Assembly (NCBI GenBank): GCA_905250115.1
Contig: CAJNOI010000108.1
Span: 205,378-269,377, forward strand
Length of the DNA: 64,000 nt
Direction: 5' to 3'
Origin: Adineta steineri
Taxonomy: Eukaryota; Rotifera; Eurotatoria; Adinetida; Adinetidae
This document shows, in pieces, positions 22,313-35,065 of the stretch; within the stretch, counting starts at the first letter, position 1, and the number at the start of each line of letters is the position of its first letter. A program made the translations under genes and the position numbers. The notes beneath the pieces were generated by a model. The model saw nothing but the letters and a program-made list of their open reading frames with translations, made no database searches and was not told the origin of the DNA.

Positions 22313-24065
22313 TTAAAAGTCCAACGAGTGATATGTTCATACATTGTTCAGATAGTGTTATTATTGAAACAGTACAAGTATACAATTATATTAAAAATTT
22401 GTTTTATTTTCAAGAAAAATATTTATGATTTTTAAAGTTTTATTTTTATTATTTGTAAATATATAGATAAATATTTGAAATAAATTTATTTATTAATTCA
22501 AAATAATTATAAATATATCTTGTGAACAATAGTATCTTACCGAATAATAATAATTGAGAAAGAATATGTTTCTTTTGTACTGTTATAAAATTAAACTCAT
22601 ACAGATCTTTAAACTCAAACGAAACTAATGCATAATAGTTGTGTTATATGATATAAATGTCTACATATAAATCAGTCTTCAACTTATTCATTTCATTTAT
22701 TAAATTTTTATTTTGCATGCTGATATTATACTTCTTTGACTATAAAAATGATGAATCTACGAAACAATGTCTTTCTTTCTAATCTCAATACTAGGTGAAA
22801 TTTTCTACATTTAGTCGAAACGTTTTATTATAGACATGAAACACAGTACATAGAACAAAATGAACGACTTCATGCAAGATCAAACAATAGAATGAGAACA
22901 ATTGTTGAAATTTTATATTAATTATTTTTGTGTACATGATACTTCATCTATCTAATGATTTATGTAAACTATCGAAAATTTTTTTACTTATGATTATATA
23001 TAGATTCACGATTAGTAAAAGATTTTTAACAATAGTATGAATATACGAAAATATCCAGTGATACACATGATAAAAACTTGATTAGAATTAGTATGTATAT
23101 AGTTTAGTCACAGTTCAAAGAGTTATGTGAAAATAATTTTATCGATATATAAATACAAAAAGTAAAAATAAGTATTGCCAGTCGTATAGAAAAAGATTGA
23201 TATGAATATTCTCCTGTTGTCTTTTACTTGATACAAAATAAATTTAATTTATTACTCTTTCAATATAAAATTCTTTTTCTGTAATGTGCTAAAAAGTACT
23301 TTTCTTTTTTTTAACCCTTCTTTTAAAGAAGAAATGAAACAAACTTTTACAGGGCTAATGCGTAGTTGTTTTTTCTTCTCTTTTCATCATAAAACACATC
23401 TAATGAGAAGAATGAGTAATACATGTGCATTTTCTATCAACGATTGCCGTGCCTGCCTTTTACGTCTCGTGATCGTTTCTTTTTTTTCTCTTTTTCTTTC
23501 ATTTTTTTGCACAAACTCAAGGTAAAAGGAGTCGCATAAAAGTTGCAAACATATATGTTGACATACATCCGCCTATTAAGCGACTGATACAATACTATCA
23601 ATTGAAATTTATTCTTGTATCTTATTCAGTTTTTCGATATTGATAATAAAGTTTATAAAATGTCATTTAAAATGTAAGTTCCATATGTTTGTGACTTGTT
23701 TTCATGATATTCGATAAATAAAAATACATACTTTGACAAATTGTCATCAACAGCTGTTAGCTTTTTTTCCCTTTATTTTCAGTATTGAGTTTTGAATGTT
23801 TATTGATCATTAATAAATACAAAAAGAAGATATTTCTTTGTTTTCCTATAATATTTTCTTGTTTAGTGTCCATATTACCATTTTAAAAACAACGTTGTTC
23901 GTTCAAGCATGAAAAGATAAAATAGTACATGAGTGCAGCTACTATAATCATGATATTTGTCTATTTGTTTTTTTTTTCTTTCATCAAAGGTATTCAAACC
24001 TACTGAATATATATTTTTAGATATACATATACGTATTATTTTTTACTTGTCTTCGTCCGAGTAAC
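22313..24065. other. Intergenic; the last 0.5 kb is the prosaposin upstream region
   Basis: No gene seen from 22313 to about 23580. 23580-24065 is preserved in inverted orientation at 14620-15102, so it is likely the promoter and leader of the prosaposin gene. Blocks kept in both copies (for example catgattatagtagctgca read on the copy) may include regulatory sites. Confidence 0.5.
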
Positions 24066-27000
24066 ATGACGGCGAAAGCCTTATTCGCCATTTGTTTAAT
24101 TGGTAGGATATTTCTTTTATTGAAAACGATAAAACTTGTATTTCTATATATGCTTCTAAGGTTTAACAATCAGTTCTACTACTGCATATTCAAAGGAATG
24201 TGCGATTGGACCTACACATTGGTGTAAATCATTTGAAAATGCAGAAGATTGTGGAGCAATACGTCATTGCACCGATACAGCTTGGGTTAACGACAATAAA
24301 TACGCATCAATTGAATCATCAACAACATGCAAATGGTGCCAAAAAATTCTTGAAAATACTTACAATGGAATACAAAATTTAGTCAATGATGAAGTTTGTA
24401 TTATGTAATAAATAATTATAATATGAAACCTATTTTATATTGTAGAATGTAATTGTAACTAAATTGGCTGAGGGATGTAAATTATTATCATCAAATGATT
24501 TCTCATCCAAAGTGAGTTTAAATTATATTTATTAAATATTTTTTATAAAAACGGAAATTATCTAGTGTACGAACATAATCAATACTTATGGAACATCAGT
24601 TACTTCATTGATGAAGAATAAAGTAAATATAAAAAAAAGATGATTACTAGTTTTTAAATAACTTTTATCTATAATTTTGCAGCGTTATGCAACAATATGT
24701 CGTTTAATGAGTATTTGTTCAAGTGAACCGACTATTGAAAATCCACCAGTGATTGTTGGACAAAAACGTTGTACATGGGGTCCATCATATTGGTGTTCAT
24801 CATTAAGTAATTCACGTGAATGTGCTGCAACTGTTCATTGTTCAAATAAAGTATGGTCACAACAAGCAATTGAAAAGAAGAAAAATGACAATATCTGTCA
24901 ATATTGCGAATTTGTTATCGGAAAATTACGTTCTTTTATAAATGATAATACAACAGAGGTATATTGCAACAATGAATTAGAAGATAGTCTACAATTTTTT
25001 CTTCTTTTGCAGATTAATGTAGAGAAATGGTTATCCGGTGCTTGTTCAATGTTACAAACAAAAGATGCAGTTGATAAAGTAGTACAACTATAGTTTTTTT
25101 TTCAAATTATTTAATTAAAATTTTTTTAGTGTGTACAAATGATGAGTAAATATGCAGATGAAATTCTGGTTTTAATCAAGAATAAAATTGTAAGTTTATA
25201 ATTTTTAGTTTATTTCTAATGATGTTGATATAAAATAGGATGCTGGTATAATTTGTCATTTGGGAGAAATGTGTAACGAGGCAACAATTGTCGTACGTGT
25301 TACACCTGATGAAAATCAACTGAAAGATGTTGCTGATGGTCAAGTTGAAAAGCAACTGAAAGACGTTGGTGGTGGTCAAGTTGAAAAGCAACTGATAGAA
25401 CTTGGTGGTGGTCAAGTTGAAAAGCAACTGATAGAACTTGGTGGTGGTCAAGTTGAAAAGCAACTGATAGAACTTGGTGGTGGTCAAGTTGAAAAGCAAT
25501 TGAAAGAAGTTGGTGGTGGTCAAGTTGAAAAGCAACTGAAAGAAGTTGGTGGTGGTCAAGTTGAAAAGCAACTGATAGAACTTGGTGGTGGTCAAGTTGA
25601 AAAGCAATTGAAAGACGTTGGTGGTGGTCAAGTTGAAAAACAATCGAAAGAAGTTGTTGTTGATGATGAAAAATCAAGAATGTTATGTAATATTATTGTT
25701 CGTGCTACATATGACCTTCTTACTAATCAACAGAAAACTCAACATGAAATTCACACATTTTTGAAAGATGATTGTCAAAAATTATCGTCATCTGAACTTA
25801 TACAAAAAGTAAAAGAAATAATTAAATAAAAAAAAATCATCATTATATTTTTATTTAATTAGTGTGGAGATTTAGTTGATCAACGTGGTGACGGTATTTA
25901 CATAGATGTACTTAAAAAAAAGGTAAACCGTAAAAAAAATTTTGAACAAGAAATATAATTTATTTTTTACAGGAATTATCAAAAATCTGTGATCATTCTA
26001 GTGATTCTGATGTAGCTCAAGTATAATATTCCTAACTGAATTTTTTTAATAATATTAATTGTTCTATTTAGTCCATTTCACAAACTCCTTGTGATATATG
26101 TACATTCGTTTTAGCAACAGTTAAATACATGCTCAATGCTAAACATCCAGAAGTAAGAAAAACTATATTGATTATTACGTCTAATCATTACTGTATTTCT
26201 CAAAGGATAAAGTTCTTCTGTATATTGATGAACATTTATGTTCAGATTTACATGGTGAAATTCAAACAAATTGTAAATACATGATAAAAACAAACGGAGA
26301 CGATCTCATTAAGAATATCCAACATAAAACTGTAAAATTTACAAAAAAAAACTGTTCATCTAATATATTAAATTTCAATATTTAGAAACCAATACTTCTT
26401 TGTACTTATTTTCAAGTTTGTATGGATAAAATTAGTGATGGAACATTTCCAGTACAAAAAGTTAGAAATTTTGCATTGTTAGTCATAATAAATATTCAAT
26501 ATAATTTTAGAGTGAAATGCGTTCATTTCTCAAAGAAAGTATTTGTGATCAACTTGGTCCATTTGAAGAATCAGTAAGTTTTGTTTCTACTGTGAAAACT
26601 AATTTTTAGAATTTTGTTTTTTATTAATAATTAGTGTCATGCATTAATGGAAACAGATACGAATCGTCTTCTGAAAACATTTGTTAATGATATCGTAAGT
26701 TTCTATTGTTCGTAGAATAGTATTTAAAATTCGATATGATAATAGAATGGTGATGTTCTTTGTCAAATGTTTGGAATATGTCCAATGAAAATGTCATTTA
26801 TTGATAATTTATCGATTAAAGATGTGAGTAGAACTATTATCATTAATATAATTCGTTTCAATTTGAATAAAATAGGATACAAATAAATGCAAACGTTGTA
26901 TCGATGATTTCACACGACGAAAACATATTGCTGAAAAACTTCTGGTATATTCATTTCATCTATTTTTGTATTCATAATTATCCTATTAATTTTTAGAATC

Positions 27001-30000
27001 ATTCATCAGAATTTCTTCATCATTTCTGTGGACAATTACCTCAAGAAGATGAAGTATATTACTATAGATTGAATTATTTCTTCAATTATTTTCATTATAT
27101 TTTAGTGTATTAAATCAGTTGATGAATCGATAAATAAATTGGTTGATTTTATTCGATCATTAGTATGAAAACTATATTAGAATAATACCTTATTGAATAT
27201 TTCTCTTTTATTTAGGATCCACAAGGTATTTGTATTGAATTAAAAATGTGTGATCAAACATTACTAGAAAAAATTCAACCACTTCAAATAAGTTCATCAG
27301 ATAATATCATAAGTGTAAGACAATTATATTTTAATTTTTAAAGAAAATATTAATATTTATTTTTAGCAAGAAATGACTATATATATTAAACACGAAATCT
27401 GCGCAAGACTTGGACCATTATCCAAATTAGTAAATATTTAATTTTTAATTGATAATTATACATTTTTATACTTTCTATAGTGTACTCAAATAATAGATTC
27501 AGAAGGTGAAAATTTGTTTACTAAGATTTCTAAAACTATTGATCCACATCAAGTATGTTCTATACTTAATATATGCCCGACAACTAAATCATTTGAAAAT
27601 GTAAATTTGAAAAATGATCTCCTTGTTCTTTATTTTTTACTATAAAATATTATATTTTAGTGTAATGATAAATGTGAATGTTGTGTATCTAAACTTGAAG
27701 ATTATCAAATACGATTAGCTTCATTTTTAGTAAGACTCTTACTTAAAAAGTATATTTATATTTGATATATTGTTTTGTTTTAGCAAACAATGCTTACGAC
27801 AGCAAGAGCTCTATGTGATCGTATGACAGATGCTGACGACGTAAATTAATAGAAACGAATATATTATAGAAAATCATCTTTTTATTTTAGTGTCATCAAG
27901 CCGCCACTGAATTTGAAACGACTATTAATAAAATAATTAATAGTTTTGTAAGTTTAAACAAAATCTCTACGACTAGAATATAGCGGAAGCACATTCAGAA
28001 TTCTGTGTAATACTCTAACTTTTTCCTTAGTTTATATTTTACAACAAAAACTGCTAAAACATAATCCGAGATTATCAGTAAATCATATAATGAAATTTTG
28101 TTTTTTTATTAGAATGCCAAACAAATTTGTCAAACATTATCACATTGTTCAGCAGTTTCTACAGGAGTAAGTGTTTACATATCTATTTCAAATAGATAGA
28201 AGGATAAATCTTTAGGACGCTATCAATGGTGATAAATGTACAAGTTGTAAAAATCAATTAAATATTCGTCAAAATAATTTCCGTGCTATAATCGATGAAA
28301 CAACTGGTCATTTTCTTTCATTTTGTACCAGTGATGATTGTCGTATATTTGTTGAATTACTAAAGCAACAAAAATTATTAACTAAAATAGATGAAATAAA
28401 TCCCTTGACAGTTTGTCAAAATTCAGGTTTCTGTTCATCGTTATCGTCAGAACAATCGGTACAATTTTTTTCTGATTTAATGGCAAATACTTTTTCGAAC
28501 TTTGAATTACCCGATGATATTTGTTCAAATTTTGGAGATTTGAAAACTATCTGTACATATTTATTAACATCAAAACAAAGCGCTCGTTATAGCAATATCT
28601 ATATGGCATTTGTTAAAAATAATCTTACTATAATTGATGAAGATTTACGTGCACAAAGCACGGATTCTTGTGATACATGTAAAAATGCTGTTCAATCATC
28701 CAAAGATTTTTGGTTAAATACATTAGTAAGAATAAAAATATTTTCTTTTGAAAATAAAATCTAAATTTTATTGTCTTTTTTTTAGGAATCAATTCGTGAT
28801 GTTTTCTTACAAACATGTGACCATTGTCCAGAAGAAGATCAATGTCGAAATTTTTATAATCAACGATATGATAATCTTAAATCGTATTTAGATAATATCA
28901 ATCCTGAACAATTCTGTCAAAAAACTCATATTTGTTCATCAATTGCATTATCGAATACATGTTCAAGATGTGTTGAACGTTTCCAAATGAGAAAAGATGG
29001 AATTTTACAAGGTATTGATCGAGTTGCAGGACATTTCATTGATCTTTGTCAACGACATGCTGAAAAACAATGTCAAATATATGTTAAACATGTACATGAT
29101 TTATTACAAAAATCAATAGAAAAATTCAATCCAAAAGAAACTTGTAGTATCATTGGTTTTTGTACTAAGGATGGCAATGACAATACACTAGATTTCGATG
29201 AATATGAAAAAAATTTACAAGAAGAAATTGAGAAAAATATTTGTTCATCATTGGGTTCATACGAACCATTATGTAAAAACGTTATTCAAGGAAATACAAA
29301 AGAAATACAAGCATTAAAGATCAATTATGATATTACAGATGTATTGAAAATTGGAGAAGACTTAACGGAAAATTTAGTGAATGATGAAGAACATGGTAAG
29401 TTTTATTATTTGACTTTCGAATAAAAATTCAAGCAAGAAATACTCTCATTTTATTTAGTTGCATGTCGCAAATGTAAATGTCGATGTTGTGCTTTTCGAG
29501 TTGGTCAACGAAAACGTCGTTTACAGTTCAAAGGCAATCATGTATTTTCCGCTTTAATTCGTTCATGCGATCATTGTCCAGCTAAACAACAATGTCGTAA
29601 ACATTGGCATATGGCTAAAGCTCGATTTGATTGTCATATTGATAAAATAAATCCTAAACGAGTTTGCACACATCTTGGTTTTTGTAATAAAACATTAATC
29701 GATGATAATACAGAAGAAATTTCAACTAATTGTGAAAAAACAATTGTATCAGAAGTAAAAGAAATTCAACAAATTGATACTTCTAATTCAACATGTATTT
29801 TATGTGAATATGTTATGAATATTCTTTCTAATTATATTCATAGTCAATCAACCGAAGAAGAAATTGAACAAAGTTTAAAACAAATTTGTAATCAATTACC
29901 ATCAATCCTTCATAATCAATGTCAAGATTATATTGATAATTATGGTCCAGCGATTATTGCAATACTTCTTCGTGAATTTGATGTCTCAACAATCTGTCAT

Positions 30001-31185
30001 AAACTTAATTTATGTACAAATCAAATGAAAATCGATATTACACATATAATGAAAGCCGATGTGAAGACATGTAGTATTTGTAATTATATCTCAACAAATC
30101 TTTATTTAGCTTCTCAACGTAATTCAAATGAAAAATCTTTTCAACATGCTTTATCAACTGTTTGTTCATATTTAACTGAGGAAGAAAATTCGAAATGTCA
30201 AATTATAATTCAATTATTTTCTTCAAATATAAAACAATTAGATTTAAATCCAACTAATAGTTTCTGTAAACAATTATCAATATGTGAAACACCAATGATT
30301 GAATTAAAACCAGCTGTTATATTAGATACAAAAGATAAAATTGAATCAAATATTAACGAAGAAAAAAAATCTTCTTCTATGGAAAATTTAAATTTAGCAC
30401 CAAAATGTACATTATGTCATTATGTTATTTCATATTTGGATGCAGTTATGAAAAATAATAAATCTGAAGAAGCCTTTGAAGAAGCTTTAAAAAAAGTATG
30501 CACTATTTTACCAAGTAAGTTTAATGAAAATTGAAATATTTAATACTAAGTATTGATTGTAATTAGATAAAGAACGTGCTCAATGTGAAGATTTTATTAA
30601 AACTTATGGTTCTACTCTTGCACAATTAATTGCGGATATGGTTGATCCAGATACAGTTTGTCGACAACTTGGAATGTGTCAAGATTCTTTAGTACATGAT
30701 CTATATGAACAAACACCATATACATGTACTATTTGCCATTTTATTGTTACTCGAATGAAATTTTTTATTGGTCTCAGTCAAAAAGAAACCGAAGTTTTTA
30801 CATCAATTAAAGAATCATGTAATTTATATAATGCAGATCATCTTAAAAAACAATGTAAAGATTTTCTTGATCAATATGGAGATCATCTTATTCAAATGGT
30901 TTCGACTGATACTGAACCTAAAGTTGCATGTCAAAATATTGGTATTTGTGGTGAAACTTATAGAAAAACAATCGAAATAACAATTCCAATTTCATCATCA
31001 ATAAAAGATGATAAATGTGCCGCTGGTATGAACTATTGGTGTAAAAGTCGTGAAAATGCTAAATTATGCAATGTAAGGAAATAAATTTTGTATAGTAAGT
31101 AAATGTTTATTGTATGTTTTTTGTTTAGGCTGTTGACATATGTGAACGTGAAATTTGGTCGAAAAACAAAGATATTATTTATTAA
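24066..31185 (+). CDS. Giant prosaposin-like protein, about 18 saposin-type units
   Basis: Spliced into 31 exons, 1,798 aa. Ends: 24066-24102, 24161-24393, 24446-24511, 24566-24622, 24683-24958, 25013-25078, 25130-25189, 25239-25808, 25863-25922, then 17 small exons to 28166, then 28216-28725, 28786-29395, 29459-30514, 30567-31072, 31129-31185. It opens with a signal peptide (MTAKALFAICLIGLTISS). SAPA units occur at the N-terminus (CAIGPTHWCKSFENAEDC), after unit 1 (CTWGPSYWCSSLSNSREC) and at the C-terminus (CAAGMNYWCKSRENAKLC). Between them are about 18 saposin-B-like units with the CxxC ... C ... C ... C ... C pattern; several lack their first half or first Cys. Vertebrate prosaposin (about 520 aa) has four. 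Saposins are lysosomal lipid-binding activators of sphingolipid hydrolases or membrane-active peptides. The N-terminal half is split by many phase-0 introns of about 45-60 bases, whereas the C-terminal half is in large exons. Confidence 0.88.
24959..25012 (+). other. 54-base intron without stop codon in prosaposin
   Basis: GTATAT ... TTTTGCAG, a multiple of three and open in frame, so the transcript can be read through. Removal restores the usual spacing of a saposin unit (NTTE joined to INVEKWL), so it is called an intron, but retention would add 18 residues. Confidence 0.65.
25344..25650 (+). repeat. 36-base coding tandem repeat in prosaposin exon 8
   Basis: Eight 36-base units encode VEKQL(K/I)(D/E)(V/L)GGGQ, with degenerate units on both sides. 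The array lies between saposin units 2 and 3 and is predicted to be a charged flexible linker. Units alternate between KDV, IEL and KEV variants, so copy number probably varies between alleles. Long minus-strand frames here are shadows. Confidence 0.92.
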
Positions 31186-31491
31186 ATACAAATATTATTT
31201 TATTTTCTCTTATCATGACATATTCAAAAAAGTTAAAATATTGACTTATTATTTATGACACTATTCTAAATAGATCAACAAAAAAGAAATATTTTTATGT
31301 TTTAAACATATATGCATTTACATATTTTTTTTTCTTCTTATTCATATCTATTTCTTGTAGTTATTTCCAATTCATTTTCTTTTTTTCCTTTCTTTTTTCT
31401 TTTAATATAAACAATTATTTATTATATTTTCAATAAACCAGAATTTTTCAAACCTATAGCCATTATTACAATAAATGAGCAGATAAAAATC
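31186..31491. other. Short intergenic spacer before 5S rRNA
   Basis: AT-rich 3' flank of the prosaposin gene. Nothing else seen. Confidence 0.5.
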
Positions 31492-31610
31492 GGTTACGGC
31501 CATACCACGTTGAATACACCAGTTCTCGTCCGATCACTGAAGTTAAGCAACGTCGGGCTCGGTTAGTACTTGGATGGGTGACCGCCTGGGAATACCGAGT
31601 GTCGTAACCT
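31492..31610 (+). rRNA. 5S ribosomal RNA
   Basis: GGTTACGGCCATACCACG at the start pairs with GTGTCGTAACC at the end (helix I). The internal control region is intact (agttaagcaacgtcgggctc, then ggttagtacttggatgggtg and accgcctgggaatacc). About 119 bases, the normal length. A single copy sits between two protein genes rather than in a tandem array. RNA polymerase III would initiate from the internal A, intermediate and C boxes. Confidence 0.95.
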
Positions 31611-31615
31611 TTTTT
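31610..31615 (+). terminator. RNA polymerase III T-run terminator
   Basis: Six T immediately after the last helix of 5S rRNA, the normal Pol III stop. Confidence 0.85.
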
Positions 31616-32150
31616 GTTATTAACTTCATTGCTCTTCGGTCAATATGGAATAGAATTAGAAATAATATTGATCTTCTCTAGATAACATGACATCAAATAA
31701 TAATACTTAATTAAATTTTTTTATCAGAAAAACAATATAAATAGAACATTTTGTTGTTTTATTTTTTGTTCCAAATGGCTGATATTTATTTTATTTCATC
31801 ACTAAAAAAAAAGAAGAATAGAAGCAGCAGAAGAAGAAGAAGAAGAACAATAACAACAATAACAATAGAACAGTAGCCATAGCCACATATCTTCCTACAA
31901 GGATAACGAAAAAGAGCACCAATCTATTTAATATATCAATTATTCGAATAGAATGAGAAAATAATGTCAAGTGTATTAATTGGACAAGTAGATTATTATT
32001 ATATATATATATATACACATACGCACACAAACGACTATTTATTAGATAGCAGGTACTAATTCATCTAAAACACATGCATTTATAACCATGTGTAAAAAGA
32101 ATAAGTCATATGTAGTATTTGTTGTAAAGCATAAACACTGTTTGTATGAA
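31616..32150. other. Intergenic with simple repeats, no gene seen
   Basis: Contains an (aag)n-rich stretch near 31806-31850 followed by an (aac/aat) run and an (at)n run near 31996-32015. These are 3' flanks of the 5S and Grb2 genes. Confidence 0.6.
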
Positions 32151-33112
<962 letters not shown>

Positions 33113-33231
33113 ACTTTTATTTTTAGTTCTTCAAAACATATAAATCTAAAAATCAATATCTAAAATCAATATAAATAATAGCTGATTACTGACACAAAAG
33201 GAAAACATTTTTTTTTGCTAAAAAAGAAATC

Positions 33232-33977
33232 TCATTCTTGTTTTTGAAAATATTCTTTCGATTCAGTTGGATTAGGTTTAATTGTATTTGGATTTGTTTT
33301 TTCATTCCAATTAGCTGGACATACTTCGCCGTGTTTTTCAACAAATTGAAATGCTTTAACAAGACGAAGAATTTCATCGACGGAACGACCAACTGGTAAA
33401 TCATTAATAGTTATTTGTCTTAAATTTTGTTTCGGATCAATTATAAATAAACCACGTAATGCAATACCACCATTATCTTCAATTAAAATACCATAACGTC
33501 GTGAAATTTCTTTTGAAAAATCACTTAATAATGGATATTTAAGTCCACCAAGTCCACCTTGTTTTCTTGGTGTATTGATCCAAGCTAAATAAATACAAGA
33601 TAAAATGCTACTAGTTTATTAATTCTTAACCTACCAAGATGAGTATATATTGAATCAGTACTACAACCGATAACTTCAGTATTAAGTTGACGAAATTCTT
33701 CTAATTTTTCATTAAAAGCAACAAGTTCAGTTGGACAAACAAATGTAAAATCCAATGGATAGAAAAAAAGTACGACATATTTTCCTTTATAATCGGATAA
33801 TTGAATATCTTTAAAATGTCCATTAATGACTGCTTGACCTTTAAATTCAGGTGCTGGTTTTGATATAACTGGAAATGAACTACAATGATGTGCTCGACAT
33901 GGAATTGCTTGTAAAGAACTAGTTGCTCCTGTTTTGATTGTTAATGAAGAAAGATGGCGAAACAATTGACGATACAT
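33232..33977 (-). CDS. PRDX3: Mitochondrial typical 2-Cys peroxiredoxin (PRDX3-like)
   Basis: Two exons, 33977-33635 and 33584-33232, phase 1, 231 aa. A basic, Ser/Leu-rich leader of about 35 residues ([15 protein letters not shown]) looks like a mitochondrial targeting peptide. The peroxidatic Cys is in DFTFVCPTE and the resolving Cys in [21 protein letters not shown] and the YF-containing tail (SKEYFQKQE) mark a eukaryotic, hyperoxidation-sensitive form. It reduces H2O2 and peroxynitrite with thioredoxin 2 in mitochondria. Its 5' end lies about 1.1 kb from the next gene. Confidence 0.92.
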
Positions 33978-34151
33978 TCCTATATATCTTTATCTGTGTC
34001 TAGAAAAAGTAATATTAATTGAATGAGAAAGAGAGAGAAATTGTCTAGTCTTTATGATCGAAAAAGAGAAAGATTTAATTTGAATTTGATGAAATAAATA
34101 TTTAACGCTTGAATGCGCGTTCATCGATCGATCATTCGATTGTTCTTATGT

Positions 34152-34182
<31 letters not shown>

Positions 34183-35065
34183 GAAATGTAAGCAATCAAA
34201 TTTAATAAGCAATTGTACTCATATATGATACAAAAATTTTACACAAATTATGAATGCATGTTTAAAAGAAAAATGGTGACTCAATATAGAACCTTTTTCT
34301 TTTTCTTCTGTGTAAAGTAAATACTACATTTTGATAGAGGTCAGTTGAAAGATTTTTATTGGATAGAGTTCATAGAGATGATAGAAAATTTATAATTGGA
34401 TTATTCATACTCTTCAATGAATAACTCAAGAAAGATGGCGGAAGTTGACTACTTTCAGAAAGAGGAGGTTTTCGTTATGAGTTTGATTTATGCAGAAAGA
34501 ATGACTTATATGCTATTGTCCGTTTATTAGTAGTTGTATGGCATTTTTGTTTATGATAGATATAATCGTTAACAAGTCTATTGAGTTCAATTGTAACTAC
34601 TAAAGAACAGAATGAAGAGAAGAAGTACATGTAGTCAATACAATAGGTATCGAAAATATTTAATTCCATAGTTTCTCCTTTATTTTTTAATATTGTATTC
34701 TTACCGTGAGTCATAATCTTATTAGCTAAATAGATTTGTTTTGTAAATTTTCCTGAATGAAATACCTTATGTTTTACTATTTATTTGTTATCCTTGCTTT
34801 AGTAATTCTTTATCAAGTGCGATAGGATTAAGTCATCATCTCGGTTTTTTTCTTCTATCGATTGTCAATTAAATGTTATGTATGTAAAGAATCGAATAAA
34901 AAATGTCGTGATCTATTTTATAATGATATAAATATTTAAAAGATTGTTCACAAGTTACTCTAGTAAATTTAACTATGTGTCGTAAATATTGAAATAGATT
35001 TCTATTATTTAAAAAAAAAGATTTTTTATAAAATTGGAAAATATTTTTACATTCTAATAGACTTG
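33978..35065. other. Intergenic with a (gaa)n microsatellite, no gene seen
   Basis: A (gaa)n run lies at about 34161-34182. The remainder is AT-rich with only spurious frames. The right end is the 3' flank of the first ARM-TIR-SAM gene. Confidence 0.55.

Noticed and set aside
25344..25650. 36-base spaced repeat as a CRISPR array
   Set aside because: Units are contiguous without unique spacers, in frame, and inside a spliced eukaryotic gene.
25176..25677. Repetitive minus-strand frames over the prosaposin repeat
   Set aside because: Shadows of the 36-base coding repeat; the plus-strand exon is flanked by good splice sites and saposin cysteines.
31791..32030. Leu/Phe-rich minus-strand frame near the 5S gene
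   Set aside because: Produced by (aag)n and (at)n simple repeats.
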